DNA of 16,297 nucleotides from Crocosphaera chwakensis CCY0110 (GCF_000169335.1 NZ_AAXW01000088.1:1-16297); one strand, 5' to 3'. Shown: positions 7,281 to 13,135, counted from the first letter of the stretch. Translations and numbers: made by a program. Notes: generated from the letters alone by a model not told the origin.

Positions 7281-8021
7281 CTATATATTAAATAAAAGTT
7301 CTATGTCAAGAAAACCTGAGATTATTATTAACAAAAAAGTTAAGATTATTCCACTTAACAGGAATTTGTTTTCTGTTCTGCCTATCCAATAATCATTAAG
7401 CATCTGAGGGCAGAAAAAAGTATCTATTTTTATCAAGCATTTTGCTAAACATAGCCAAAATAACATTTCTTTTTCATTTATTTTAATAGCTGATAGTATA
7501 ATCTTAGAAGAACTTATTATTAATGAGTCAAAATAAATGAATGTTCCTTTTTTGGCAACATGAACAATATTATTATTACGTTCTACCACGAAATGTAACT
7601 CTAAATCTTCGTATTTTTTTTCTAAGTAATTTGAGTATTCACTAGCTACTTTTTCATTGAAGAAAATTAATTTAGTTGAATCATTTTCTTCGTAAACTAC
7701 AAATGGTGGTAGTTGGAATTTGAAAATCTTGTAGGGTCTAAAGTTATCTTTATTAAAAGTTAGTTCAGATAAACGAGTAAAGCGTTTGTAGACGAAATAC
7801 CAAGTAGATTCATCAAAAACTCTTAAATTATCTTGCATTAATGCTCTATCAAGTTTCTGATGCTTTCTGAGAGATTCTACTTCTTGCTGGTAGAAAGTAT
7901 TTGAGGAATTCTCTAATTTTTCAGTGTAAAACGATAATTTAGTGATGTCTCTATTGAACAAAGTAGCTAAGCAAAATAATAAAGCTTCTGTGTAATTAAG
8001 ATCCTTTAGTGCTGTTTTCAT
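7281..8021 (-). CDS. 246-aa protein with C-terminal membrane anchor, unknown
   Basis: No family is recognised. Residues 1-215 are mixed helix and strand, with basic and aromatic stretches (STWYFVYKRFTRL, about 72-84), and residues 219-240 form one strong hydrophobic helix at the C-terminus, so it is probably tail-anchored. The ATG at 8021 has a good ribosome binding site, GGAGA about seven bases upstream, and overlaps the end of the previous gene by 26 bp. It is the last gene of the kinase operon. Kinase and this protein are both membrane-attached, so they may form one membrane complex (inference). It has no HIP1 site and is very AT-rich. Confidence 0.7.
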   Translation of the reverse strand: MKTALKDLNYTEALLFCLATLFNRDITKLSFYTEKLENSSNTFYQQEVESLRKHQKLDRALMQDNLRVFDESTWYFVYKRFTRLSELTFNKDNFRPYKIFKFQLPPFVVYEENDSTKLIFFNEKVASEYSNYLEKKYEDLELHFVVERNNNIVHVAKKGTFIYFDSLIISSSKIILSAIKINEKEMLFWLCLAKCLIKIDTFFCPQMLNDYWIGRTENKFLLSGIILTFLLIIISGFLDIELLFNI

Positions 8022-8526
8022 CGTAATATCTCCAATTAATAATCAAAGTTTCATATTCATTAATTTTAGTATTCATTTTAAAGTCAAGAAAATCTGAATA
8101 TTGTTCCAAAAAAAGAATTAAGAAATCCCAAATAATAAGCTTAGATAAGTTATGACTTTCAACCTTTTTAGGAATTAATAACCAGAGTAGATAACGCTTA
8201 AATTTTTGTAAGGTTAAGTTACGAATACCTCTTTTCCTCCAGTATTGAAATTCTAACTCTTCTGCCAAAGAAAATTCAATAAATGCAAATTTTGTTAACA
8301 TAAACTCATCTTTTCTATATTCTAGTTTAGCTGGTTCAGAGACAGATTTTTCTATTACTGCGGTGATTAATTCATTAATATTTCTAGCAGCTACTAGGGG
8401 TCGATTCTCTAGTTTCCATGAAAAAATATTATCAACCTCTTTGAGTAGTTGATTTAGTCCTTTGGTAATTTGAGAGTAATCAGAATCTAATATTTTTTGC
8501 GCTTGGAATGAAATGAATTTAGCCAT
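7996..8526 (-). CDS. 176-aa protein of the kinase operon, unknown
   Basis: A mostly helical protein without a clear membrane segment, although residues 110-145 are rich in Leu, Ile, Trp and Phe. No family is recognised. Charged patches include WRKRG at 96-100 and KFKRY at 108-112. Its ATG at 8526 lies inside the 3' end of the kinase gene (40-bp overlap) and its end overlaps the next gene by 26 bp, so translation of all three is probably coupled and their products needed in fixed ratio. It could be a substrate, regulator or effector of the kinase; the sequence does not say which. Confidence 0.65.
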   Translation of the reverse strand: MAKFISFQAQKILDSDYSQITKGLNQLLKEVDNIFSWKLENRPLVAARNINELITAVIEKSVSEPAKLEYRKDEFMLTKFAFIEFSLAEELEFQYWRKRGIRNLTLQKFKRYLLWLLIPKKVESHNLSKLIIWDFLILFLEQYSDFLDFKMNTKINEYETLIINWRYYDENSTKGS

Positions 8527-10112
8527 AATAATTTTTCTATAGTAGGATTTTCGGGTGTAGCAGATAAATCAAAAGAAGAAGGACTTAAATAGTAGGCTAC
8601 TCCAAAACCTCCAAAAATAGAGACAGCATAAATAATACAAGTTAGTGTTTTTTGATTAACTAATAAATTAAGCAAAGAAGATTTATCAGAATCTTCTTTG
8701 TTCTTTGATAAGAAAAAATTACATTTCGGTTTGTTTATATTTCTCAAAGCATTCTTAGCCCTCTGTGCATCAAAAAATCGTCTATTCTGATCAGGAGACA
8801 CTAACTGCCTCAAATATTCTCTAAATTCCCAATTAATATTATTAGGAATAGCTTTAGAGAAGTCCACCTCAAATTTGTAGTCAATGTATTGATTAACTTC
8901 TCCCGAAGAAATGCTCCCTAACAGACAAATTAGAGTTAACCCTAAGCTGTACAAATCACTGGAGGTATCAAGCTTTTTTCCTAACAGTTGTTCGGGAGGC
9001 ATGAAACCGAAAGTACCCCCATTGATAGTGCTAGTAGTAGTGCTTCCTACTCCTGTTTTAGCTACTCCAAAATCGACTAAATACACCTGTTTCATTTCTC
9101 TGTTATACAAAATGTTCTCAGGTTTAATATCTCTGTGAAATACAGGCGGACTAAGTTCTTGCAAGTATACGAGAATATCGAGAACCGAGAGTGCGATTTC
9201 CGTTACTTCTGCTATCGGTAATTGTCCGAAAGAAGCTAAAGAAGGAGCATTAATGTACTGTTGAATCAAGCAAAAACCTTGCTCATCTTCGTATTGTCCT
9301 AGATGCTTAGGAATATTCGGGTGGTTAAGATTTGAGAGGGTTGCTATCTCTTTTTGAACCAATTTGTATCCATCCCAATTGTTAGAAAGAAACTGAAACT
9401 TTTTGATAACGACTATTTCATTAGTTTGGTTATCTTTAGCCTTGAAAGTGGCTCGACCAGCAAAAGAATTTCGCCCTAGTTCTTCTAAAATTGTGAAGTT
9501 TTTTTCGCTAAAGACTTGATGTTGTTGATTGTCTGAATTAGATACGAGTTTTAATTTTTTGGGTTCTATCATAGGTTTAGAAAAGTCTAATTCTTTTTCA
9601 ATTATCTTTGAGTTATTTTTTGTTAATTCGTGATAATAAAAACAAACATCATTTTTATCTAATTTTCCCACTTCGTTTAAACGATTAAAAAGAACTAGCT
9701 TAAGAGTATCAATTTCAAGGGGTGATAAACGCTCAACTTGCTCTATGTTCAGAGAGTTTTTGATCAGTTGTTCAATTAAAGGTTCATAGTCTTGATAGTC
9801 CATAAATTTAGGAACCCCTAATTCTTTCATAATTATTTCAAGTTCTTTTTTCAAAGTTAATATATTTTCTTCCGTTACACCTTTTTCTAAGAGAAATTCA
9901 ATAGAATTTATCAAAAAACTTTTTAATTCTATTGGTGGATTGTCTTGATCAAAAACTAGATAATCATAATTTTCTAAAATTTTAATCAAGCTATTAGATA
10001 TTTTATCGATTTGCTGATTTTTTATCGATTTATATTTAAAGTTTTTGCGAATATAGTTAATAAATATAAATTTAGAAAGTTCATATTGGTTATTAGTCAA
10101 TAAGATTTTCAT
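8487..10112 (-). CDS. Membrane-anchored Ser/Thr protein kinase with N-terminal adaptor modules
   Basis: A 541-aa Hanks-type kinase. Residues 1-190 are helical and appear to contain two small modules: 38-54 resembles the ATPase N-terminus (gene 1125-2588), and 101-167 resembles the 67-aa protein (2620-2823). The kinase domain (about 206-455) has VIKK with K237, E255, HRD with D328 and N333, DFG with D347, PPE at 372-374 and D386, so it should be active. The glycine loop is unusual (GRNSFAG, 213-219; second Gly replaced by Asn). One membrane helix lies at 490-509, with a short tail outside. It follows the 93-aa gene by 38 bp and overlaps the 176-aa gene. It should phosphorylate Ser/Thr on partner proteins, possibly the operon's own products. 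Confidence 0.9.
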   Translation of the reverse strand: MKILLTNNQYELSKFIFINYIRKNFKYKSIKNQQIDKISNSLIKILENYDYLVFDQDNPPIELKSFLINSIEFLLEKGVTEENILTLKKELEIIMKELGVPKFMDYQDYEPLIEQLIKNSLNIEQVERLSPLEIDTLKLVLFNRLNEVGKLDKNDVCFYYHELTKNNSKIIEKELDFSKPMIEPKKLKLVSNSDNQQHQVFSEKNFTILEELGRNSFAGRATFKAKDNQTNEIVVIKKFQFLSNNWDGYKLVQKEIATLSNLNHPNIPKHLGQYEDEQGFCLIQQYINAPSLASFGQLPIAEVTEIALSVLDILVYLQELSPPVFHRDIKPENILYNREMKQVYLVDFGVAKTGVGSTTTSTINGGTFGFMPPEQLLGKKLDTSSDLYSLGLTLICLLGSISSGEVNQYIDYKFEVDFSKAIPNNINWEFREYLRQLVSPDQNRRFFDAQRAKNALRNINKPKCNFFLSKNKEDSDKSSLLNLLVNQKTLTCIIYAVSIFGGFGVAYYLSPSSFDLSATPENPTIEKLLWLNSFHSKRKKY

Positions 10113-10150
10113 GGGTTTAAAATTTTAATAATTTATAAATATTTTACTTT

Positions 10151-10432
10151 TTATGGAGATTTAATTAACCGACAAATATATCCTAGCAAACTTTTCCGAT
10201 TCCGATTCGTGAAATGCCGAATAAAAGTCCAAGTTATTTGCGCTTGTTCAGAAGTTAATATCCCTTCTGGAGACAATTGGTTAGGTGAGAAAAGCTCTGC
10301 ATTGGTAGCAATTCTCCAGAGACAATCTTTAGTTGCTAGAGAGTTATTCTTGTACTGGTTGAGTCTCTGAATCTGTTTAGAAATATACTTAATATCTGAT
10401 TCTGAAAGTTGCTTTATTTTATCTTTAAACAT
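10151..10432 (-). CDS. 93-aa protein, first gene of the kinase operon
   Basis: A small, basic, probably helical protein ending NRKSLLGYICRLIKSP. No known family. Its start, IKQLSESDI (6-14) followed by QRLN, weakly recalls kinase residues VERLSPLEI (126-134) followed by NRLN, so it may be another distant copy of the second adaptor module; the match needs a gap and is much weaker than for the 67-aa protein. It starts at ATG 10432, about 22 bp after the start point expected from a candidate promoter embedded in a 10-bp inverted repeat. As first gene behind an operator-like site it could also be a small regulator. Confidence 0.65.
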   Translation of the reverse strand: MFKDKIKQLSESDIKYISKQIQRLNQYKNNSLATKDCLWRIATNAELFSPNQLSPEGILTSEQAQITWTFIRHFTNRNRKSLLGYICRLIKSP

Positions 10433-10449
10433 AACTTTGCTTAGAAAAA

Positions 10450-10480
10450 TACCTCATTTAATTATATCAAAAATGAGGTA
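10450..10480 (-). promoter_or_regulatory. Extended -10 promoter within a perfect 10-bp inverted repeat
   Basis: TACCTCATTT (10450-10459) and AAATGAGGTA (10471-10480) are perfect inverted repeats. On the minus strand TGATATAAT (10461-10469), a consensus extended -10, lies in the 11-base centre. This is the classic layout of a promoter covered by a dimeric repressor. On RNA it would also fold as a hairpin followed by TTTTTC, so an attenuator is an alternative reading. It serves the kinase operon. Confidence 0.5.
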
Positions 10481-10514
10481 AAATATTATGCACCTTTTTT
10501 ATATATTCTATCAG

Positions 10515-10544
10515 AAAAAATAAAGCCCTGCTATCAAACAGGGC
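10515..10544 (-). terminator. Intrinsic terminator of the small membrane-protein operon
   Basis: GCCCTG (10525-10530) pairs with CAGGGC (10539-10544) across an 8-base loop, and on the minus strand the stem is followed by TTTATTTTTT. It lies 61 bp beyond the stop of the 75-aa gene and separates that operon from the kinase operon. Confidence 0.8.
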
Positions 10545-10604
10545 AAGAAGAAAACGGGTTTTAAGTTTTATTCACCTGAGATTAATTATATCATGAACAG
10601 GTAT

Positions 10605-10832
10605 TTATTCATCATAAAACCAAGATGGTAAACGCCTATTCAAGTACAAATAGGAAAAACAAGGATAAATAACAAAACGACTTATTAAATAAATAATAAA
10701 CAAGTAAAACACTAAAAAAGCTAAAGGTGATAACAAAGTAGAGTAGGAAGAATTATTAGAAGAAGTTAAGGTATTAGTCTGAGGGAAAACGATTGTATCT
10801 TCTGAAACTTGAGAAGTTGAATGTTTTTTCAT
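10605..10832 (-). CDS. 75-aa single-pass membrane protein
   Basis: The first 30 residues are polar and Ser/Thr-rich, followed by one long hydrophobic segment (about residues 33-60) and a basic, aromatic tail (NRRLPSWFYDE). I chose the ATG at 10832 rather than the upstream in-frame ATG at 10868, because GGGG lies a few bases upstream and it begins one base after the stop of the 56-aa ORF. It is the last gene of a three-gene unit ended by the terminator at 10515-10544. No family is recognised. Confidence 0.6.
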   Translation of the reverse strand: MKKHSTSQVSEDTIVFPQTNTLTSSNNSSYSTLLSPLAFLVFYLFIIYLISRFVIYPCFSYLYLNRRLPSWFYDE

Positions 10833-10833
10833 T

Positions 10834-11004
10834 TTATCCCCAATTTTTTCGGTGTAAAAAATAACCATAAATATTAGTAGTTAATCCTATAGTCAACAGC
10901 CACAAGGATAATAAATCTAGTTCTATATACAAAATTTCTTTGATGAGAAATTTTAAAAGAATAACAATAATAAAAGACATCCAAAAACAAGCAGTTAGTA
11001 ACAT
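10834..11004 (-). CDS. 56-aa two-helix membrane microprotein
   Basis: ATG at 11004, TAA at 10834-10836. The product begins MLLTACFWMSFIIVILLKFL and has a second hydrophobic stretch at about 29-50 (ELDLLSLWLLTIGLTTNIYG), then HRKNWG. It starts two bases after the stop of the 145-aa gene and ends one base before the start of the 75-aa gene, fitting exactly between them. That fit, with a GTGAG just upstream, favours it over the longer frame at 10874-11065, which would overlap the upstream gene by 59 bp. Function unknown; probably a small membrane-complex subunit. Confidence 0.6.
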   Translation of the reverse strand: MLLTACFWMSFIIVILLKFLIKEILYIELDLLSLWLLTIGLTTNIYGYFLHRKNWG

Positions 11005-11006
11005 AT

Positions 11007-11444
11007 TCACTCACAAATAATAGCATTTTTTGGAATATTATTCTTAGAAATATCTTGATAATCAAAAGAAACTGATTGACTTAGAAAAAAGTTTTTCTGA
11101 TCGCATTCTAAAAATATTGATTTTGAGGGTAATATTTGTTGAATTTCTTTTAGTTTGTATTTGGTAATTACTAGGTTTTTATCATCATAGTTTAAGAGAA
11201 TCAATTGATTTCGCAATAAATTATTTTCTTTAACAATTGATTGTTGATAATCTATATAAAAGGGAATAGGAATTGTACTCAAAAATATAAGAATACAAAC
11301 AAAAAACCACTCATTGATTTTATCTAATAAATTCGGATTAAATTCCTTTAAAGCTAAGAGAAATATTACTCCAAATGTACCAAAACACATAAAAGCTACT
11401 AAAAACACTGCTATAGACTCAGCTATAATTTCTAATAAAAACAT
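11007..11444 (-). CDS. 145-aa membrane protein with soluble C-terminal domain
   Basis: Two membrane helices (about residues 4-30 and 44-65) are followed by a soluble region of about 75 residues, ending NNIPKNAIICE. No family is recognised. The frame is open to a TTG at 11462, but the ATG at 11444, preceded by AAGAGA, gives the more natural start (MFLLEIIAESIAVF). It is the first of three adjacent small membrane-protein genes (145, 56, 75 aa) with gaps of two and one bases, so the three products are probably made together. The group lies between the kinase operon and the coiled-coil gene and has no HIP1 site. Confidence 0.68.
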   Translation of the reverse strand: MFLLEIIAESIAVFLVAFMCFGTFGVIFLLALKEFNPNLLDKINEWFFVCILIFLSTIPIPFYIDYQQSIVKENNLLRNQLILLNYDDKNLVITKYKLKEIQQILPSKSIFLECDQKNFFLSQSVSFDYQDISKNNIPKNAIICE

Positions 11445-11623
11445 AATATTTTCTCTTAACAATAATAATAATTATTTTTTCTCACAGCAAACTGTGAACC
11501 TTGTTGATAGCAAAGAATGCACAAAAAGATATAGATGCTATTAAAAATAGGTTAAGTATGCGTTAAGCTTAGTTGTAGGCGATCAAGGGAGAGAATCGCG
11601 GAAGCGGCGCGCAGTCGAAGTTA

Positions 11624-11657
11624 GAGGCTATTTAGCGACAGCGACAGCTAAATCCTC
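11624..11657 (-). terminator. Hairpin downstream of the coiled-coil gene
   Basis: GAGG (11624-11627) plus ATTTAGC (11630-11636) pair with GCTAAAT (11647-11653) plus CCTC (11654-11657), with a 2-base bulge and loop GACAGCGACA. It lies 34 bp after the stop of the gene ending at 11691. It lacks a U-run, so it could be an RNA 3'-end stabiliser or a dispersed repeat rather than a true terminator. The adjacent DNA (11575-11620) is unusually GC-rich. Confidence 0.35.
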
Positions 11658-11690
11658 AGATTACAGAAAAATTCAACGTTAAAAAAGCTT

Positions 11691-12554
11691 TTAGGCAGCA
11701 GCTTTTGATGTTTCCATGAATTGCCTAAATTCCTTCATTTCCTCAAGAATCTGTTGGTTTTGTTGCTTAAGTTCCTCAATTTCTGTTTGTTGTGATTGGT
11801 TCTGTTGTTGGAGTTCTGTTATCCGTTGATCTCGTTGCTCAATTTTTAGTTCAAGATGCGATCGCACTTGTTCAATTTCCTTGTCCTTCTCTTCGAGCTT
11901 CTGCTCAATTTCTTTGTCTTTTTCTTCAAGTTTTTGTTCAAACTCCCATCGAATGCGATCATTTGGTGAAAGAATTAAGAGAGGATTTAGATTTCTCTGT
12001 TTGAGGAAGGGGAATAAACTTTCGGTGAAAATTTCCCCTTCAATACCGGCACGAACTTCAGCTTTAAACTGTTCTAAAATTTCTGGGGTGAAGCCATATT
12101 TTTTGATTTTCTGGACAACTTTAAAATCTTCCTCAAACACAGGCTCATGCAATTTAAGGGAAGATTTGCTAGGCTCGGTAGAAGGAAGAAATTTGGAAGC
12201 CAATTTTTTGACGATGTTGGGCGTTAATATTTTCTTGCCCTTTTCCTCAAATTGATGTTGAGCATAGGCTCCTAAGTCGTCGCACCATTGGCTAACATTC
12301 TCAACAGACAACTTGGAGACTATTGACAATAGATTTTCTTTAACGACTCTCAGAGGAAGAGTGAAAAGCTTCTTTTTTACATCCTCACTTAACTGATTTA
12401 ATAACTGATATAAATTAATACAGGAGTACACATAATTCTTGCCTCCGGCTTCGGTGCAATACCTGTTAATTTCTTTATCATTCGTGAACTGGGACAAATC
12501 TTTTTCAAAGCGTTGCCCCTCGTGACGATAGAGATCGAAGTAAATTTGTAGCAT
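11691..12554 (-). CDS. 287-aa coiled-coil protein, unknown
   Basis: Residues 1-200 form a globular, mainly helical region with no recognised family (starts MLQIYFDLYRHEGQRFEKDL). Residues 202-283 are a strong coiled coil rich in Glu, Gln and Lys. Within it EQKLEEKDKEI is repeated exactly at 206-216 and 217-227. The ATG at 12554 has a clear ribosome binding site (GGAG, eight bases upstream). The gene carries one HIP1 site. Coiled-coil proteins on plasmids often act in partition or as DNA-bound scaffolds, but no DNA-binding motif is visible, so this stays a guess. A long, strongly structured region lies upstream. Confidence 0.75.
   Translation of the reverse strand: MLQIYFDLYRHEGQRFEKDLSQFTNDKEINRYCTEAGGKNYVYSCINLYQLLNQLSEDVKKKLFTLPLRVVKENLLSIVSKLSVENVSQWCDDLGAYAQHQFEEKGKKILTPNIVKKLASKFLPSTEPSKSSLKLHEPVFEEDFKVVQKIKKYGFTPEILEQFKAEVRAGIEGEIFTESLFPFLKQRNLNPLLILSPNDRIRWEFEQKLEEKDKEIEQKLEEKDKEIEQVRSHLELKIEQRDQRITELQQQNQSQQTEIEELKQQNQQILEEMKEFRQFMETSKAAA
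11874..11939. repeat. 33-bp in-frame tandem duplication in the coiled coil
   Basis: Two adjacent 33-bp units (11874-11906 and 11907-11939) encode the same 11 residues but differ at several third positions, so the duplication is not very recent or the protein repeat is under selection. Confidence 0.75.
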
Positions 12555-12602
12555 AGTTTTTCTCCAAGGATTCAGTGGGTTAAAAGTGGGCTAAATTAGT
12601 AC

Positions 12603-12677
12603 ATTGATTTTTGTCGATAGTCCAGGAAGACAAAAATGATCTTCCTCTATTGATAAAATTTCTCAAAAAAAATCAAT
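12603..12677. repeat. Nested inverted repeat (cruciform-like)
   Basis: An outer 10-bp perfect repeat, ATTGATTTTT (12603-12612) with AAAAATCAAT (12668-12677), encloses an inner 7-bp one, AGGAAGA (12624-12630) with TCTTCCT (12640-12646), and a short ATAG/CTAT pair between them. It sits about 50 bp upstream of the coiled-coil gene and could be a control site for it. Confidence 0.6.
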
Positions 12678-12752
12678 ACAAGTGTCTATCGCAACCATAG
12701 AAAACCCACGGGGTGGTGTTGGTTGCTGTTAATAAGGATTATTTAGCGTAAG

Positions 12753-12899
12753 CTAAGTGCCTTCTATAACGAGAAAGCGCACCGTAAATAATCTGCACCG
12801 TGGTGCGCTGAAAAAATATTGGAAAAATCGACAAAATAATTTTTCCCACGACGAACGAGTGGGTAAAAATCCATGAAAAAGGAAATTGGATTGTAACAT
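12753..12899 (-). CDS. Possible 48-aa ORF with strong ribosome binding site
   Basis: ATG at 12899 is preceded at eight bases by AAAGGAG, one of the best ribosome binding sites in the window. The product starts MLQSNFLFHGFLPTRSSWEK, is rich in Phe and Arg, and resembles nothing known. The frame runs through two of the strong hairpins, which argues against a normal protein. It might be a leader peptide controlling the coiled-coil gene, or chance. Confidence 0.25.
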   Translation of the reverse strand: MLQSNFLFHGFLPTRSSWEKLFCRFFQYFFSAPRCRLFTVRFLVIEGT

Positions 12900-12998
12900 C
12901 TTCAAGGCTCCTTTGCTGTGTTATGACAGTAATCGGGCAATTGGCTTTCGATGCTAACTACATCGAAATGCTGGCCCCCCACCTGGGGGGATAAATAA

Positions 12999-13027
12999 AT
13001 TGTATCTAATGCGTTGCCGAAAAACAA
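12999..13027 (-). promoter_or_regulatory. Candidate sigma-70 promoter, minus strand
   Basis: TTGTTT (13022-13027) and TACAAT (12999-13004) are separated by 17 bp on the minus strand. Transcription would begin near 12992 and give the coiled-coil gene a leader of about 440 nt through the hairpin region. The -35 lies in the loop of the plus-strand terminator, so the two signals share DNA. Confidence 0.4.
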
Positions 13028-13046
13028 TCTTGGCAACGTTTTTTTT
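13012..13046 (+). terminator. Strong intrinsic terminator, plus strand
   Basis: CGTTGCC (13012-13018) pairs perfectly with GGCAACG (13032-13038) and is followed directly by eight T (13039-13046). No plus-strand gene ends before it, so it implies an unrecognised plus-strand transcript from the structured region upstream. Confidence 0.75.
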
Positions 13047-13109
13047 GTGGTTACTAGCATAAGCAATACAACAGTGAGTTTTGATCAGATTTCCGAAGCT
13101 CTAAATTTA

Positions 13110-13135
13110 AAAGTTATTTTTACAAAAATAACTTT
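13110..13135. repeat. Perfect 12-bp inverted repeat, 2-bp centre
   Basis: AAAGTTATTTTT (13110-13121) and AAAAATAACTTT (13124-13135) are perfect inverted repeats in the gene-free stretch 13047-13285. It may be a bidirectional transcription stop for the receiver-like gene or a protein binding site. A smaller pair, AAAAAGT/ACTTTTT, lies at 13237-13252, nearer that gene's end. Nothing else is seen in this stretch. Confidence 0.5.

Larger units (their letters stand above)
12666..13046 (+). ncRNA. Candidate structured non-coding RNA
   Basis: No good gene fits here, yet the plus strand has consecutive perfect stems: GCAACC/GGTTGC (12691-12726), TTAGC-GTAA-GCTAA with a GNRA loop (12743-12756), AGCGCACC/GGTGCGCT (12776-12809), a CCCAC/GTGGG stem with flanking T/A runs (12839-12870), TTTCGATG/CATCGAAA (12946-12968), CCCCCC-ACCT-GGGGGG (12975-12990), then a strong terminator ending at 13046. 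A plus-strand extended -10, TGATAAAAT (12651-12659), would give a start near 12666 and an RNA of about 380 nt. Alternatives: a structured minus-strand leader of the coiled-coil gene, since a TTGTTT-17-TACAAT promoter lies on that strand at 12999-13027, or a single-stranded DNA origin. Confidence 0.35.

Noticed and set aside
10874..11065. 63-aa minus-strand ORF
   Set aside because: It overlaps the 145-aa gene by 59 bp, while the 56-aa frame at 10834-11004 fits between both neighbours with one- and two-base gaps and has clean membrane helices.
11482..11497. TCACAG-CAAA-CTGTGA palindrome, considered as a CRP-type site
   Set aside because: The half-sites are in the reverse order of the CRP consensus TGTGA-N6-TCACA, so it is only a small hairpin upstream of the 145-aa gene.
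11792..12255. Two plus-strand ORFs inside the coiled-coil gene
   Set aside because: Low-complexity Phe/Ser-rich frames are the expected shadow of Glu/Lys-rich coiled-coil coding on the other strand.
12923..12994. 23-aa plus-strand ORF (starts MTVIGQLAFDANYIEML) within the structured region
   Set aside because: No ribosome binding site, and its codons are the hairpin sequences themselves; more likely a by-product of structure.
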